Assembly (NCBI RefSeq): GCF_002105555.1
Contig: NZ_CP020612.1
Coordinates: 516,001-580,000, forward strand
Direction: 5' to 3'
Source of the DNA: Paracoccus contaminans
GTDB lineage: Bacteria > Pseudomonadota > Alphaproteobacteria > Rhodobacterales > Rhodobacteraceae
DNA: 64,000 nt
Shown here piece after piece: positions 27,636-34,401 of the stretch. A model generated the notes under the pieces. That model was not told where the DNA came from. It saw only the letters and a program-made list of their open reading frames with translations, and searched no databases. Numbering within the stretch: position 1 is the first letter of the stretch; every line of letters begins with the position of its first letter. The translations under genes and the position numbers were made by a program.

Positions 27636-28961
27636 GTGTCGGAGCGGAAAACGGAGTGCAGGGCATTGCGAAACAGAGAAAGACTGACGGAAAAACTGGT
27701 CCGGGCGGCTGAGCCGCGGTCGAAGGCATGGCAGATTTTCGACAGCGATGTGCTGGGGCTGTCGATCTGCATCTATCCATCCGGCGGGCGCAGCTTCATG
27801 TTCGACTACCGCGCGGCCGGGCGGCAGCGGCGGCTGACCATCGGGCGCTGGCCGGAATGGAACGTCACCGCCGCGCGCGAGCGCGCCAAGGCGCTGCGCC
27901 GCGATGTCGATGGCGGGCTGGATCCGCTGGCCGAGCGTGAGGAAATCCGCGAGGCGCCGCGCTTTCCCGATCTGGTGGCGCGCTACCTGCGCGAACATGC
28001 CACGCATCTGGCGCCGCGCAATGCCGCCGATCAGGCATCCATGCTGCACAAGCTGATCATGCCGCACTGGAAGCACCGGCTGGTGGCCGAGATCGAGCCG
28101 GCGGATGTCGAACGGGTGCTGAACCTGATCGCCGAGGGGCGCTCCCGCCCTGCCAAGAAGAAACCAAAGACCAAGCGCCGCACCCCGCTGAAGCCGCCAA
28201 AGCCCACGCCTGTGCGGGCCAATCGCGCCGGCGAGATGCTGCGCCGGGTCTTCAACCTCGCCATCGCATGGCGGATGCGCCCGGACAATCCGGCGGTGGG
28301 CTTTCGTCGCCGCGTCGAGACCGAGCGCGAGCGGTTCCTCGACATGGAGGAGATCGCGCGGCTTAGCGAGGCGCTGGGCGCGGCCGAGGACCAGCGCGGC
28401 GCCAGCATCATCCGCATGTGCATGCTGACCGGGGCTCGGCTGGGCGAGGTCCGGACCGCGCGCTTCGAGCATTTCGATCTGGAGCGCAACACATGGGTGA
28501 AGCCCGCCGCCAATACCAAGCAGCGCCGCATTCACCGCGTGCCGATCTCGGCAGAGACAGCGGCCTTGGTGCGCACGCGGCTTTCCGCCGTGCCGGTCGG
28601 CTGCAACTGGCTGTTTCCCGGTGATGTCGCCGACAAGGACCAGCCAGTGCAGGAGATTCGCCGCTTCTGGAAGGGCATTCAGGATCAGGCCGGGCTGCCC
28701 GGAGTGCGCATCCATGACCTGCGCCACACCTTTGCCTCGCTCTTGGTCAGCGGCGGCGCCTCACTCGAGATGATCGGCAAGCTGCTGGGCCATTCGCAAT
28801 CCAGCACCACCATGCGCTATGCGCATCTGATGGATTCGCCGCTACGGGCCGGCGTCGATGCGGTGGCCGACATGATGCGGATACGGCCGAGGCTCGTGCA
28901 TTCAGCACCCCCGGCCGAGGAGGTCACGCCTCCGCGTTCAGCATCCGCAAGATCGGGCTGA
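27636..28961 (+). CDS. int: Tyrosine recombinase (phage/island integrase)
   Basis: Integrase of 441 residues with an N-terminal DUF4102-like arm-binding region. The catalytic set is R268 (TGARLGE), K295, H360-x-x-R363 (HDLRH), H386 (LGHSQ) and Y395 (MRYAHL). A GTG at 27636 is the start. A basic, proline-rich stretch at residues 172-192 inside the core-binding region is unusual. It is the only intact site-specific recombinase in the island and so the likely enzyme for integration at tRNA-fMet. It is unusually far (8.4 kb) from the nearest att repeat, with the defence genes between. Its 3' end overlaps the convergent gene by 38 bases. Confidence 0.88.
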   Translation: MSERKTECRALRNRERLTEKLVRAAEPRSKAWQIFDSDVLGLSICIYPSGGRSFMFDYRAAGRQRRLTIGRWPEWNVTAARERAKALRRDVDGGLDPLAEREEIREAPRFPDLVARYLREHATHLAPRNAADQASMLHKLIMPHWKHRLVAEIEPADVERVLNLIAEGRSRPAKKKPKTKRRTPLKPPKPTPVRANRAGEMLRRVFNLAIAWRMRPDNPAVGFRRRVETERERFLDMEEIARLSEALGAAEDQRGASIIRMCMLTGARLGEVRTARFEHFDLERNTWVKPAANTKQRRIHRVPISAETAALVRTRLSAVPVGCNWLFPGDVADKDQPVQEIRRFWKGIQDQAGLPGVRIHDLRHTFASLLVSGGASLEMIGKLLGHSQSSTTMRYAHLMDSPLRAGVDAVADMMRIRPRLVHSAPPAEEVTPPRSASARSG

Positions 28962-29514
28962 CCCGCTTGCGGACCGTGCTTTCGTCGGGCGCATCACCAT
29001 CCGTGCTGTTGGCAATGAACCAGTCCAGCATTTCACCTACGAGGTCGGCCTGTTTCTCGGGCAGGCCGCGCTGGAAGAGGCGCAGGATCAAGGCGCCATA
29101 AAAGCCCTCCCAATCATAGCTTTTGGTCGGGTTGGAGTTGACCCGGCGAAACACCCCGTGCTCCTCCTCGAAACGCGCCAGCGTGCCGGCCTGAATCAAC
29201 AGGTCGTCGCGGGTGACCCGCAGCCCGGCATCGGGCAGCGGGATGTGTTTCCACTCGCCGCCGCCCGGCATGCGGACGCGGCGGATCACCCCTTCGCGCG
29301 GGCCGGTCCCGCAGCGGCGAAACATCGCCAGAATATCACCCGGCGCAATCACCACCAGGTCCGAGATGATCTCGGCCCCAAAACGCGTGGGCGGGATCGC
29401 GATGGTGATATCCAACTGACCGGACATGGCCCATTCGGCGATATCGGCGATATGGCAGTTCCAGCGGGCGGCAGCTTCGGTCAGCGTGTAGATCACGCGG
29501 TTTGGCAGAGGCAT
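28924..29514 (-). CDS. Hypothetical protein, 196 residues
   Basis: I do not recognise this protein. It is leftward, convergent with and overlapping the integrase gene, and is the only leftward gene between the integrase and the early phage operon. The N-terminal segment (LTEAAARWNCHIADIAEWAMSG) resembles a helix-turn-helix reading head of the MerR/excisionase kind, so a regulatory role is possible. A perfect 16-bp palindrome (GAAAGGC-TT-GCCTTTC, 29543-29558) lies 28 bases upstream of its start and might be its own operator. No CI-like repressor is otherwise visible in the prophage. Confidence 0.6.
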   Translation of the reverse strand: MPLPNRVIYTLTEAAARWNCHIADIAEWAMSGQLDITIAIPPTRFGAEIISDLVVIAPGDILAMFRRCGTGPREGVIRRVRMPGGGEWKHIPLPDAGLRVTRDDLLIQAGTLARFEEEHGVFRRVNSNPTKSYDWEGFYGALILRLFQRGLPEKQADLVGEMLDWFIANSTDGDAPDESTVRKRVSPILRMLNAEA

Positions 29515-29542
29515 CGTGTGTTTCCTGAATTGTTGATTTTCT

Positions 29543-29558
29543 GAAAGGCTTGCCTTTC
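29543..29558. promoter_or_regulatory. 16-bp palindrome upstream of the leftward gene
   Basis: Perfect inverted repeat GAAAGGC, TT, GCCTTTC in the 302-base divergent control region 29515-29816, which holds no gene. Placed close to the ATG at 29514, it is a candidate operator. Confidence 0.45.
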
Positions 29559-29717
29559 AAGCCGATGCCTCTGGCACTTCCGCACGCATGGGTTGATTAG
29601 GCGCTTCCGCGCAGCGTCAGCACCCCCTGTCTCCGGCAGGCGGCGGCCGGTGCTTCCGGCGTCCCGCCCTGCCCCACCGAATCACACCCAAAAGCCCGCA
29701 AACCCCATGAAACATGG

Positions 29718-29751
29718 GACCGGCGCACATCCGGCGCTTCCGGCGCCGGTC
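29718..29751. repeat. 34-bp palindrome, copy 2 (upstream of early operon)
   Basis: GACCGGCGC, 16 bases, GCGCCGGTC. It directly abuts a small hairpin CCCATG-AAA-CATGGG (29704-29718) and ends 65 bases before the first early-operon start. Same design as the copies at 27545 and 45660. Confidence 0.65.
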
Positions 29752-29816
29752 CGCGCCGCGCCGCCGGTCCTCCGCCTGTGCTCTCGCTTGCCCCACAACC
29801 ACGGGGAAAGGACCGG

Positions 29817-30080
29817 ATGATGACCGATCAGACCATGATCACTGCCGAGACCGGCGCAATCGCCCATGAAGGGCTGCTGGATGACTGGATGCCGCGCAAG
29901 GAACTGGCCGGCATCATCGGCATCAGCGCCGACACGCTGAAGCGCTGGGAGACCCGGCGCATCGGCCCGCCCTGCATCCGCATCGGGCGCAAGGTGCTCT
30001 ATCGGCGCGGCGCCGTGCGCGACTGGCTGCTGGAGCAGGAGAGCCGCAAGACCGCCGGCCGCGGGAGGGCGGCACGATGA
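29817..30080 (+). CDS. Small helix-turn-helix (excisionase/AlpA-type) protein
   Basis: Protein of 87 residues with a helix-turn-helix_17-type DNA-binding fold: MPRKELAGIIGISADTLKRW, then RRIGPPCIRIGRKVLYRR. Such proteins act as excisionases or small transcription regulators in phages and integrative elements. The ATG at 29817 has a GGGGAAAGG site; an ATG one codon later is possible. It is the first gene of a rightward early operon whose genes all overlap by four bases. Confidence 0.75.
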   Translation: MMTDQTMITAETGAIAHEGLLDDWMPRKELAGIIGISADTLKRWETRRIGPPCIRIGRKVLYRRGAVRDWLLEQESRKTAGRGRAAR

Positions 30081-30283
30081 GCGGTGGCAGTGATGACCGG
30101 CGTCGCCCCGTCGCATGGGCCATCGTCTTCGCGCTGATGCTGATCATGCTCGTGCTTCTCGCCGGGCTGCTGATCTGGGCGCTGGTTGCGGCCGTGGACT
30201 GGGAGGCGGTGCTGCGCTTCATCGCGCCCACCGCCTTCGAGACCCGGTCGATCGAGGAAATCCTCGAGGGAGGCCGGCGATGA
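30077..30283 (+). CDS. Small single-span membrane protein
   Basis: A 68-residue protein with one strong hydrophobic helix (AWAIVFALMLIMLVLLAGLL) after a short basic N-terminus. The start overlaps the previous stop (ATGA), and the next gene starts inside its own last codons, so it is translated within the early operon. I do not recognise a function; small membrane proteins in phage early operons may act in exclusion. Confidence 0.65.
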   Translation: MSGGSDDRRRPVAWAIVFALMLIMLVLLAGLLIWALVAAVDWEAVLRFIAPTAFETRSIEEILEGGRR

Positions 30284-31176
30284 GCAATCTGATCTCGGCC
30301 TCGGTCCAGCGCCGCCTGGTCGGCTCGGCCACGCGCAAATCGGTGCTCAGCTACATGGCCGACAAGGCCGCCGATGACGGCAGTGGTATCTGGACCTCGA
30401 AAGCCAATATCGCCCGCGATCTGGAGCTGTCGCGACGCGCCGTGCAGCTGGCGATCCAGGAGCTGATCCGCGACGGGCTGGTCGCCGAAACCGGTCAGCG
30501 CGACTGCAAGCACGGCTTCACGGTGGAGTATTCCATCGTGATCGAGGCTGTGGATAACCTGCCCTCGACCCGTGAACCACGTTCACCCCGTGAATCTGAT
30601 GCACGGGTAACCCGTGAACCAGGTTCACATGACCCCGTGAACCACGTTCACCCGAACCATCCTTATAAAGATACTACTACGCCCCCAGCCGAAGATACGG
30701 CTGTGGATAACTCCGACCCGCAGGCACGCTGCCTTGCCGTCGCCGGCCCTGGTCTCTGCCCGGCATCGCGCGCCGCGATCACCGGGACCGCCGAGGAGAT
30801 CGAGGGCTGGCTGCGCGAGGGGATAGACCTCGAGGCCGACATCCTGCCGGTGATCCGGGCGCGCACGCCGACGATCCGCATCAGCCCGATCCGGACCTGG
30901 GCCTATTTTACCGACGCGGTGCGCGCGGCCCATCGCCAGCGCCTGCGCCAGCCGGCAAGGCCGCAAGGCGCAGAGAACGCCGGCGCCCCGGCCAACCCGC
31001 AGCTGCGCTTCTATGCCGACTGGGTGAACGCGGATCGCTATCTGCCCCCCAGTGCCATCAGCAACAGCGTCGCGCTGGCCCTGCTGGAGGCCGGGCTGAC
31101 CAGCGCCGAGCGTCTCGCCCTGCGCGGTGTCCCCGTTCCCGCCCGGCCCGACCCCGCCCGAAAGGACCACCGATGA
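30280..31176 (+). CDS. Winged-helix protein, probable phage replication initiator carrying the origin
   Basis: Protein of 298 residues starting at the ATG at 30280; a longer frame from 30115 is only a shadow of the membrane-protein gene. The N-terminal 90 residues form a HTH_36-type winged helix (KSVLSYMADKAADDG, SKANIARDLELSRRAVQLAI), as in phage replication proteins. The middle part (about residues 95-145) is encoded by repeated palindromes flanked by two perfect DnaA boxes, forming an apparent origin. This resembles lambda O, whose gene contains the origin. Function is inferred from this architecture. Confidence 0.7.
   Translation: MSNLISASVQRRLVGSATRKSVLSYMADKAADDGSGIWTSKANIARDLELSRRAVQLAIQELIRDGLVAETGQRDCKHGFTVEYSIVIEAVDNLPSTREPRSPRESDARVTREPGSHDPVNHVHPNHPYKDTTTPPAEDTAVDNSDPQARCLAVAGPGLCPASRAAITGTAEEIEGWLREGIDLEADILPVIRARTPTIRISPIRTWAYFTDAVRAAHRQRLRQPARPQGAENAGAPANPQLRFYADWVNADRYLPPSAISNSVALALLEAGLTSAERLALRGVPVPARPDPARKDHR
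30549..30710. other. Candidate intragenic replication origin (DnaA boxes and iterons)
   Basis: Perfect DnaA boxes TGTGGATAA lie at 30549-30557 and 30702-30710. Between them are three copies of the palindrome GTGAAC-CAC/CAG-GTTCAC at 30572-30586, 30614-30628 and 30637-30651, a degenerate copy at 30590-30604, and an AT-rich patch at about 30661-30680. The arrangement matches an iteron-plus-DnaA-box phage or plasmid origin. Confidence 0.65.
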
Positions 31177-31661
31177 TCACGCCGCGCGAGGTCGAGGACC
31201 GTTTCGAGGAAGCTGCGCTGACGCTGCGACGTCTGCCCAACCCGCCCGGATCGGGCGCGCGTGGCTATGGCCGCTCCTGGCCGGATTACGTCCACGAGGC
31301 CAGGCATGCCTATGGCTATGAGGAGGCGCGGATGCGGGTGATCCCGAACGCCCGCGAGATCCAGCGCATGGAGGAGGCGCTGGAATGGCTGGCGCTGATC
31401 GGCGGCGAGTCCGAGCAGGCCGTGATCGACAACCGCCGCATCGTCTGGATGCGGGCCGAGGGCCACCGCTGGAAGCAGATTTGCCGCGCTGTGGGCTGCG
31501 TGCGTTCGACCGCATGGCGACGCTGGACGGCTGCGCTGGTCACCATCGCCAACCGCCTGAACAAACAGCGAAAAACCAGCCGCCGCCCGCACAGCGCCAA
31601 AACCAGCGGGGACGCGCGGGGCGCGAAGCGGGACGGCGAGGCCGCGAAGGGGCCGCCGTGA
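31173..31661 (+). CDS. DUF6362-like early phage protein
   Basis: Protein of 162 residues that overlaps the initiator stop (ATGA). The central segment (MRAEGHRWKQICRAVGCVRSTAWRRW, about residues 92-117) looks like a helix-turn-helix, and the C-terminus is very basic. I associate it with the DUF6362 family of alphaproteobacterial prophages, whose role is unknown. It closes the early operon. The 267 bases after it (31662-31928) contain no gene that I can support. Confidence 0.6.
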   Translation: MITPREVEDRFEEAALTLRRLPNPPGSGARGYGRSWPDYVHEARHAYGYEEARMRVIPNAREIQRMEEALEWLALIGGESEQAVIDNRRIVWMRAEGHRWKQICRAVGCVRSTAWRRWTAALVTIANRLNKQRKTSRRPHSAKTSGDARGAKRDGEAAKGPP

Positions 31662-31928
31662 GGGCGCGAAAGGGTTGAACTTAGGGCGCGACAAAAGCAG
31701 GCGATACGGGCCATATTCATCCCATGATCGGGGCGAAAGCCGCCCTGCGGCCGCCTACCCCCGGCCTTGGTTCCTCCGCAGCGGCAACGCTATGCGGGGG
31801 GCATGAGCGCGCTAGTCCGCTAGCGCCAAAGGATTTTTCTGGGTTTCCACCCGTCGGTTGCCACTTTGGGTTGCCAGGGTTGCCGGCCCCTTCACCGTCC
31901 CTCGGACATTCGCCTGTCCGTCACTTTG

Positions 31929-31964
31929 GACCCGCCTGCCCTGTCGCAGCGGGTCTTTTCTTTT
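31929..31964 (+). terminator. Intrinsic terminator abutting the next ribosome-binding site
   Basis: Stem GACCCGC/GCGGGTC with a 13-base loop followed by TTTTCTTTT. GGAG of the next gene's ribosome-binding site begins at 31965, so the terminator sits in the leader of the methylase operon. This suggests control by read-through. Confidence 0.8.
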
Positions 31965-31976
31965 GGAGTTCGCACC

Positions 31977-33296
31977 TTGCAGATCGAGATGATGCCAACC
32001 GGGCAGCTGGTGCCCTATGCGCGCAATGCCCGCACGCATTCGGAAGACCAGATCGCCCAGATCGCGGCCTCGATCACGGAATTCGGCTTCACCAACCCGC
32101 TCCTGATCGGCGAGGACAGCGTGATCATCGCCGGCCACGGGAGGCTGATGGCCGCACAGCGGCTGGGGCTTTCCGAGGTGCCGGTGATCGTGCTGGCGCA
32201 CCTGAACGCAGCGCAGCGCCGGGCGCTGGTTGTCGCGGACAACAAGATCGCGTTGAACGCTGGCTGGGACACCGAGATCCTGCTCGAGCAGATCGAACTG
32301 ATCCGCGCGGACGGGTTCGACATCGATCTGGTCGGCTTCTCGGATGACGAACTCGGCGAATTGCTCGCGGAAATCGAGGCACCGGAGACGGCCGGAGCCA
32401 TCGAGAGCGAGGATGACATCCCCGAGCCGCCGGCCGAGCCGGTCTCGCGCCCCGGCGATCTGTGGATCCTCGGGCCCCACCGGCTGCTTTGCGGCGACAG
32501 CACCGTGGCGACGGATGTCGAGCGGGTGCTGGGCGGGGTGACGCCGCTGCTGATGGTGACCGATCCGCCCTATGGGGTCGAATATGACCCGAACTGGCGC
32601 AACCAGGCCGGCGCATCAGCCACGAAGCGCACCGGCAAGGTGCTGAACGACGACCGCGCCGACTGGCGCGAGGCATGGGCGCTGTTTCCGGGCGATGTGG
32701 CCTATGTCTGGCATGGCGCCCTGCACGCGACCACGGTCGCCGACAGCCTGATCGCCAGCGGCTTCAACATCCGCTCGCAGATCATCTGGGCCAAGGATCG
32801 GCTGATCCTCAGCCGCGGCGATTACCACTGGCAGCACGAGCCTTGCTGGTATGCCGTTCGCGCCAAGGGCAAGGGCCACTGGGCCGGCGACCGCAAGCAG
32901 ACCACGCTCTGGCACATCTCGCATCGCGATCAGGATGCCGAGACCGTGCACGGTACGCAAAAGCCGGTCGAATGCATGCGCCGCCCCATCCTGAACAATT
33001 CCAGCCCCGGACAGGCGATCTATGAGCCGTTCATGGGATCCGGCACCACGCTGATCGCCGCCGAGACCACCGGCCGCACCTGCCTCGGCATCGAGCTGAA
33101 CCCGGCCTATGCCGATGTCGCCGTGGAGCGCTGGCAGAACCTCACCGGCGGCGCGGCGGTGCTAGAGGGCGACGGCCGGTCCTTCACCGAAATTTCCGGG
33201 GAGCGGTCAAGCGCCAGTCCCGGCACCCCCGCCACGCAGGCCAGCGACCCCGACCCCCAGCCAAAACCCGCGCGCAAGCGCAGAACCGCCGCGTGA
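31977..33296 (+). CDS. ParB-domain DNA methyltransferase, first copy
   Basis: A 439-residue fusion: a ParB/sulfiredoxin-like N-terminal domain (PYARNARTHSEDQI, GHGRLMAAQRLGL) followed by a beta-class amino-methyltransferase. The DPPYGV motif IV lies before the FMGSGTT motif I, the order typical of the beta class. The start is taken as TTG at 31977 because GGAG lies eight bases upstream and the protein then aligns from residue 1 with its paralogue at 34401. An ATG at 31866 would begin before the terminator. It probably methylates adenine or N4-cytosine in phage DNA to evade restriction. Confidence 0.82.
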   Translation: MQIEMMPTGQLVPYARNARTHSEDQIAQIAASITEFGFTNPLLIGEDSVIIAGHGRLMAAQRLGLSEVPVIVLAHLNAAQRRALVVADNKIALNAGWDTEILLEQIELIRADGFDIDLVGFSDDELGELLAEIEAPETAGAIESEDDIPEPPAEPVSRPGDLWILGPHRLLCGDSTVATDVERVLGGVTPLLMVTDPPYGVEYDPNWRNQAGASATKRTGKVLNDDRADWREAWALFPGDVAYVWHGALHATTVADSLIASGFNIRSQIIWAKDRLILSRGDYHWQHEPCWYAVRAKGKGHWAGDRKQTTLWHISHRDQDAETVHGTQKPVECMRRPILNNSSPGQAIYEPFMGSGTTLIAAETTGRTCLGIELNPAYADVAVERWQNLTGGAAVLEGDGRSFTEISGERSSASPGTPATQASDPDPQPKPARKRRTAA

Positions 33297-33300
33297 GGCC

Positions 33301-34209
33301 ATGCATGACCTGGTTGTATCTTCCTCCGGCCTGCCTGCCGGAACCGCAGACGCATACCTCTTCGGCCTGTCGCTGTGCTCCGGCGCAGGCGGTCTCGAGC
33401 TGGGAATCACCCTCGCCGTCCCCGGCTATCGAACTGTGGGTTACGTCGAGCGGGACGCCTTCGCCGCGTCCATTATCGTGGCGCGGATGGAAGATGCGGC
33501 CCTGGATCCAGCGCCTCTCTGGGACGATATTGCCAGCTTCGACGGCCGCCCATGGCGCGGCGCGGTGGATATCGTCACTGCGGGGTATCCGTGCCAGCCG
33601 TTCAGCGTGGCGGGCAAGCGCCGGGGCCCCAAGGACCCGCGCCACCTCTGGCCGCATGTCGCCCGCATCATCGGCGAGGTTGAGCCTCCCTTCGTCTTCC
33701 TCGAAAACGTCGCCCATCATCTCCGCCTCGGCTTCCCCGAAGTCGCCAGCGGACTGGTCGGCCTGGGCTACAGGCTTGCGGCAGGCCTCTTCACGGCGGC
33801 GGAAGTCGGTGCGCCCCATCGGCGCGAGCGGCTGTTCATCCTCGCCATCCGCGAGGGGGACGAGCTGGCCGACCCCGCGCGCCTGCTCCGGGATCCGCTC
33901 GAGCGGCGGCAACCGGACCGAAATGCTGCGGCTGTGGATGACGCCCACCGCGCGCGACCACAAGGATGGGGCGACAAGCCTTGCCAACACGCCGGTGAAC
34001 GGGCTGCTTGGCCGCCAGGTCCTTGTGACACCGATGGCTGGCAGCGATACCTCAGACGCGCCCCGAACGCTGAACCCGCAATTCGTCGAGGCGCTGATGG
34101 GCTGGCCCACCGGGTGGACCGGCTTCGGCTCTGTGGCAATGGCGTGGTCCCCCTGGTTGCTGCACATGCACTCAGAACTCTCGCATCTGAATTGCTGGCC
34201 GATGGATGA
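33301..34209 (+). CDS. dcm: C5-cytosine DNA methyltransferase
   Basis: Methyltransferase of 302 residues with the C5 motifs in order: I (SLCSGAGGLELG), IV with the catalytic cysteine (GYPCQPFSVAG), VI (ENVAHH), VIII (PHRRERLF) and X (LCGNGVVP). The target domain between VIII and X is short. The last 290 bases are also readable in a second frame as a plausible phage protein. The gene lies four bases after the ParB-methylase stop and likely protects phage DNA. Confidence 0.82.
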   Translation: MHDLVVSSSGLPAGTADAYLFGLSLCSGAGGLELGITLAVPGYRTVGYVERDAFAASIIVARMEDAALDPAPLWDDIASFDGRPWRGAVDIVTAGYPCQPFSVAGKRRGPKDPRHLWPHVARIIGEVEPPFVFLENVAHHLRLGFPEVASGLVGLGYRLAAGLFTAAEVGAPHRRERLFILAIREGDELADPARLLRDPLERRQPDRNAAAVDDAHRARPQGWGDKPCQHAGERAAWPPGPCDTDGWQRYLRRAPNAEPAIRRGADGLAHRVDRLRLCGNGVVPLVAAHALRTLASELLADG

Positions 34210-34219
34210 ACCCGCGTGA
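33923..34219 (+). CDS. Overlapping 98-residue frame inside the dcm 3' end
   Basis: Frame starting MLRLWMTPTARDHKDG and containing TLNPQFVEALMGWPTGWTGFG. This resembles a C-terminal segment found in many phage cytosine-methylase proteins, yet here it is read in a different frame from dcm motif X. It ends at 34219. It may be a true overprinted gene, or the relic of an alternative methylase tail. No good ribosome-binding site is evident. Confidence 0.4.
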   Translation: MLRLWMTPTARDHKDGATSLANTPVNGLLGRQVLVTPMAGSDTSDAPRTLNPQFVEALMGWPTGWTGFGSVAMAWSPWLLHMHSELSHLNCWPMDEPA

Positions 34220-34401
34220 TGCGAAACAAGATGATGATGCCGGCAGAGCAGATCGGCGGGGTGACGTTTCCCGAATGGGATGCGTCACAATGGGCGCAAG
34301 AGTTCGCTGCGACGGACTGGAAGAAGGTTGCCGCGGACATGAAGCCGATCATCGACCGTTTGAAGGCGATGGGCGCCCTCGAGCCGGATTTCGAACTGTG
34401 A
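34219..34401 (+). CDS. Small hypothetical phage protein, 60 residues
   Basis: Not recognised. The protein (MRNKMMMPAEQIGG, DWKKVAADMKPIIDRL) is short, charged and probably helical. It follows dcm directly, and its TGA overlaps the ATG of the next methylase (TGATG), so it is likely translated as part of the methylase operon. A GTG one codon upstream is an alternative start. Confidence 0.55.
   Translation: MRNKMMMPAEQIGGVTFPEWDASQWAQEFAATDWKKVAADMKPIIDRLKAMGALEPDFEL

Noticed and set aside
30572..30651. A CRISPR array in the repeats of the early operon
   Set aside because: The repeats are only 15-bp palindromes with 3-9 base gaps, they lie in a coding sequence, and no cas genes are present. 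Iterons explain them better.
31866..31976. Longer N-terminus for the first ParB-methylase from an ATG at 31866
   Set aside because: It would cross an intrinsic terminator and lacks similarity to the paralogue. The TTG at 31977 has a proper ribosome-binding site.
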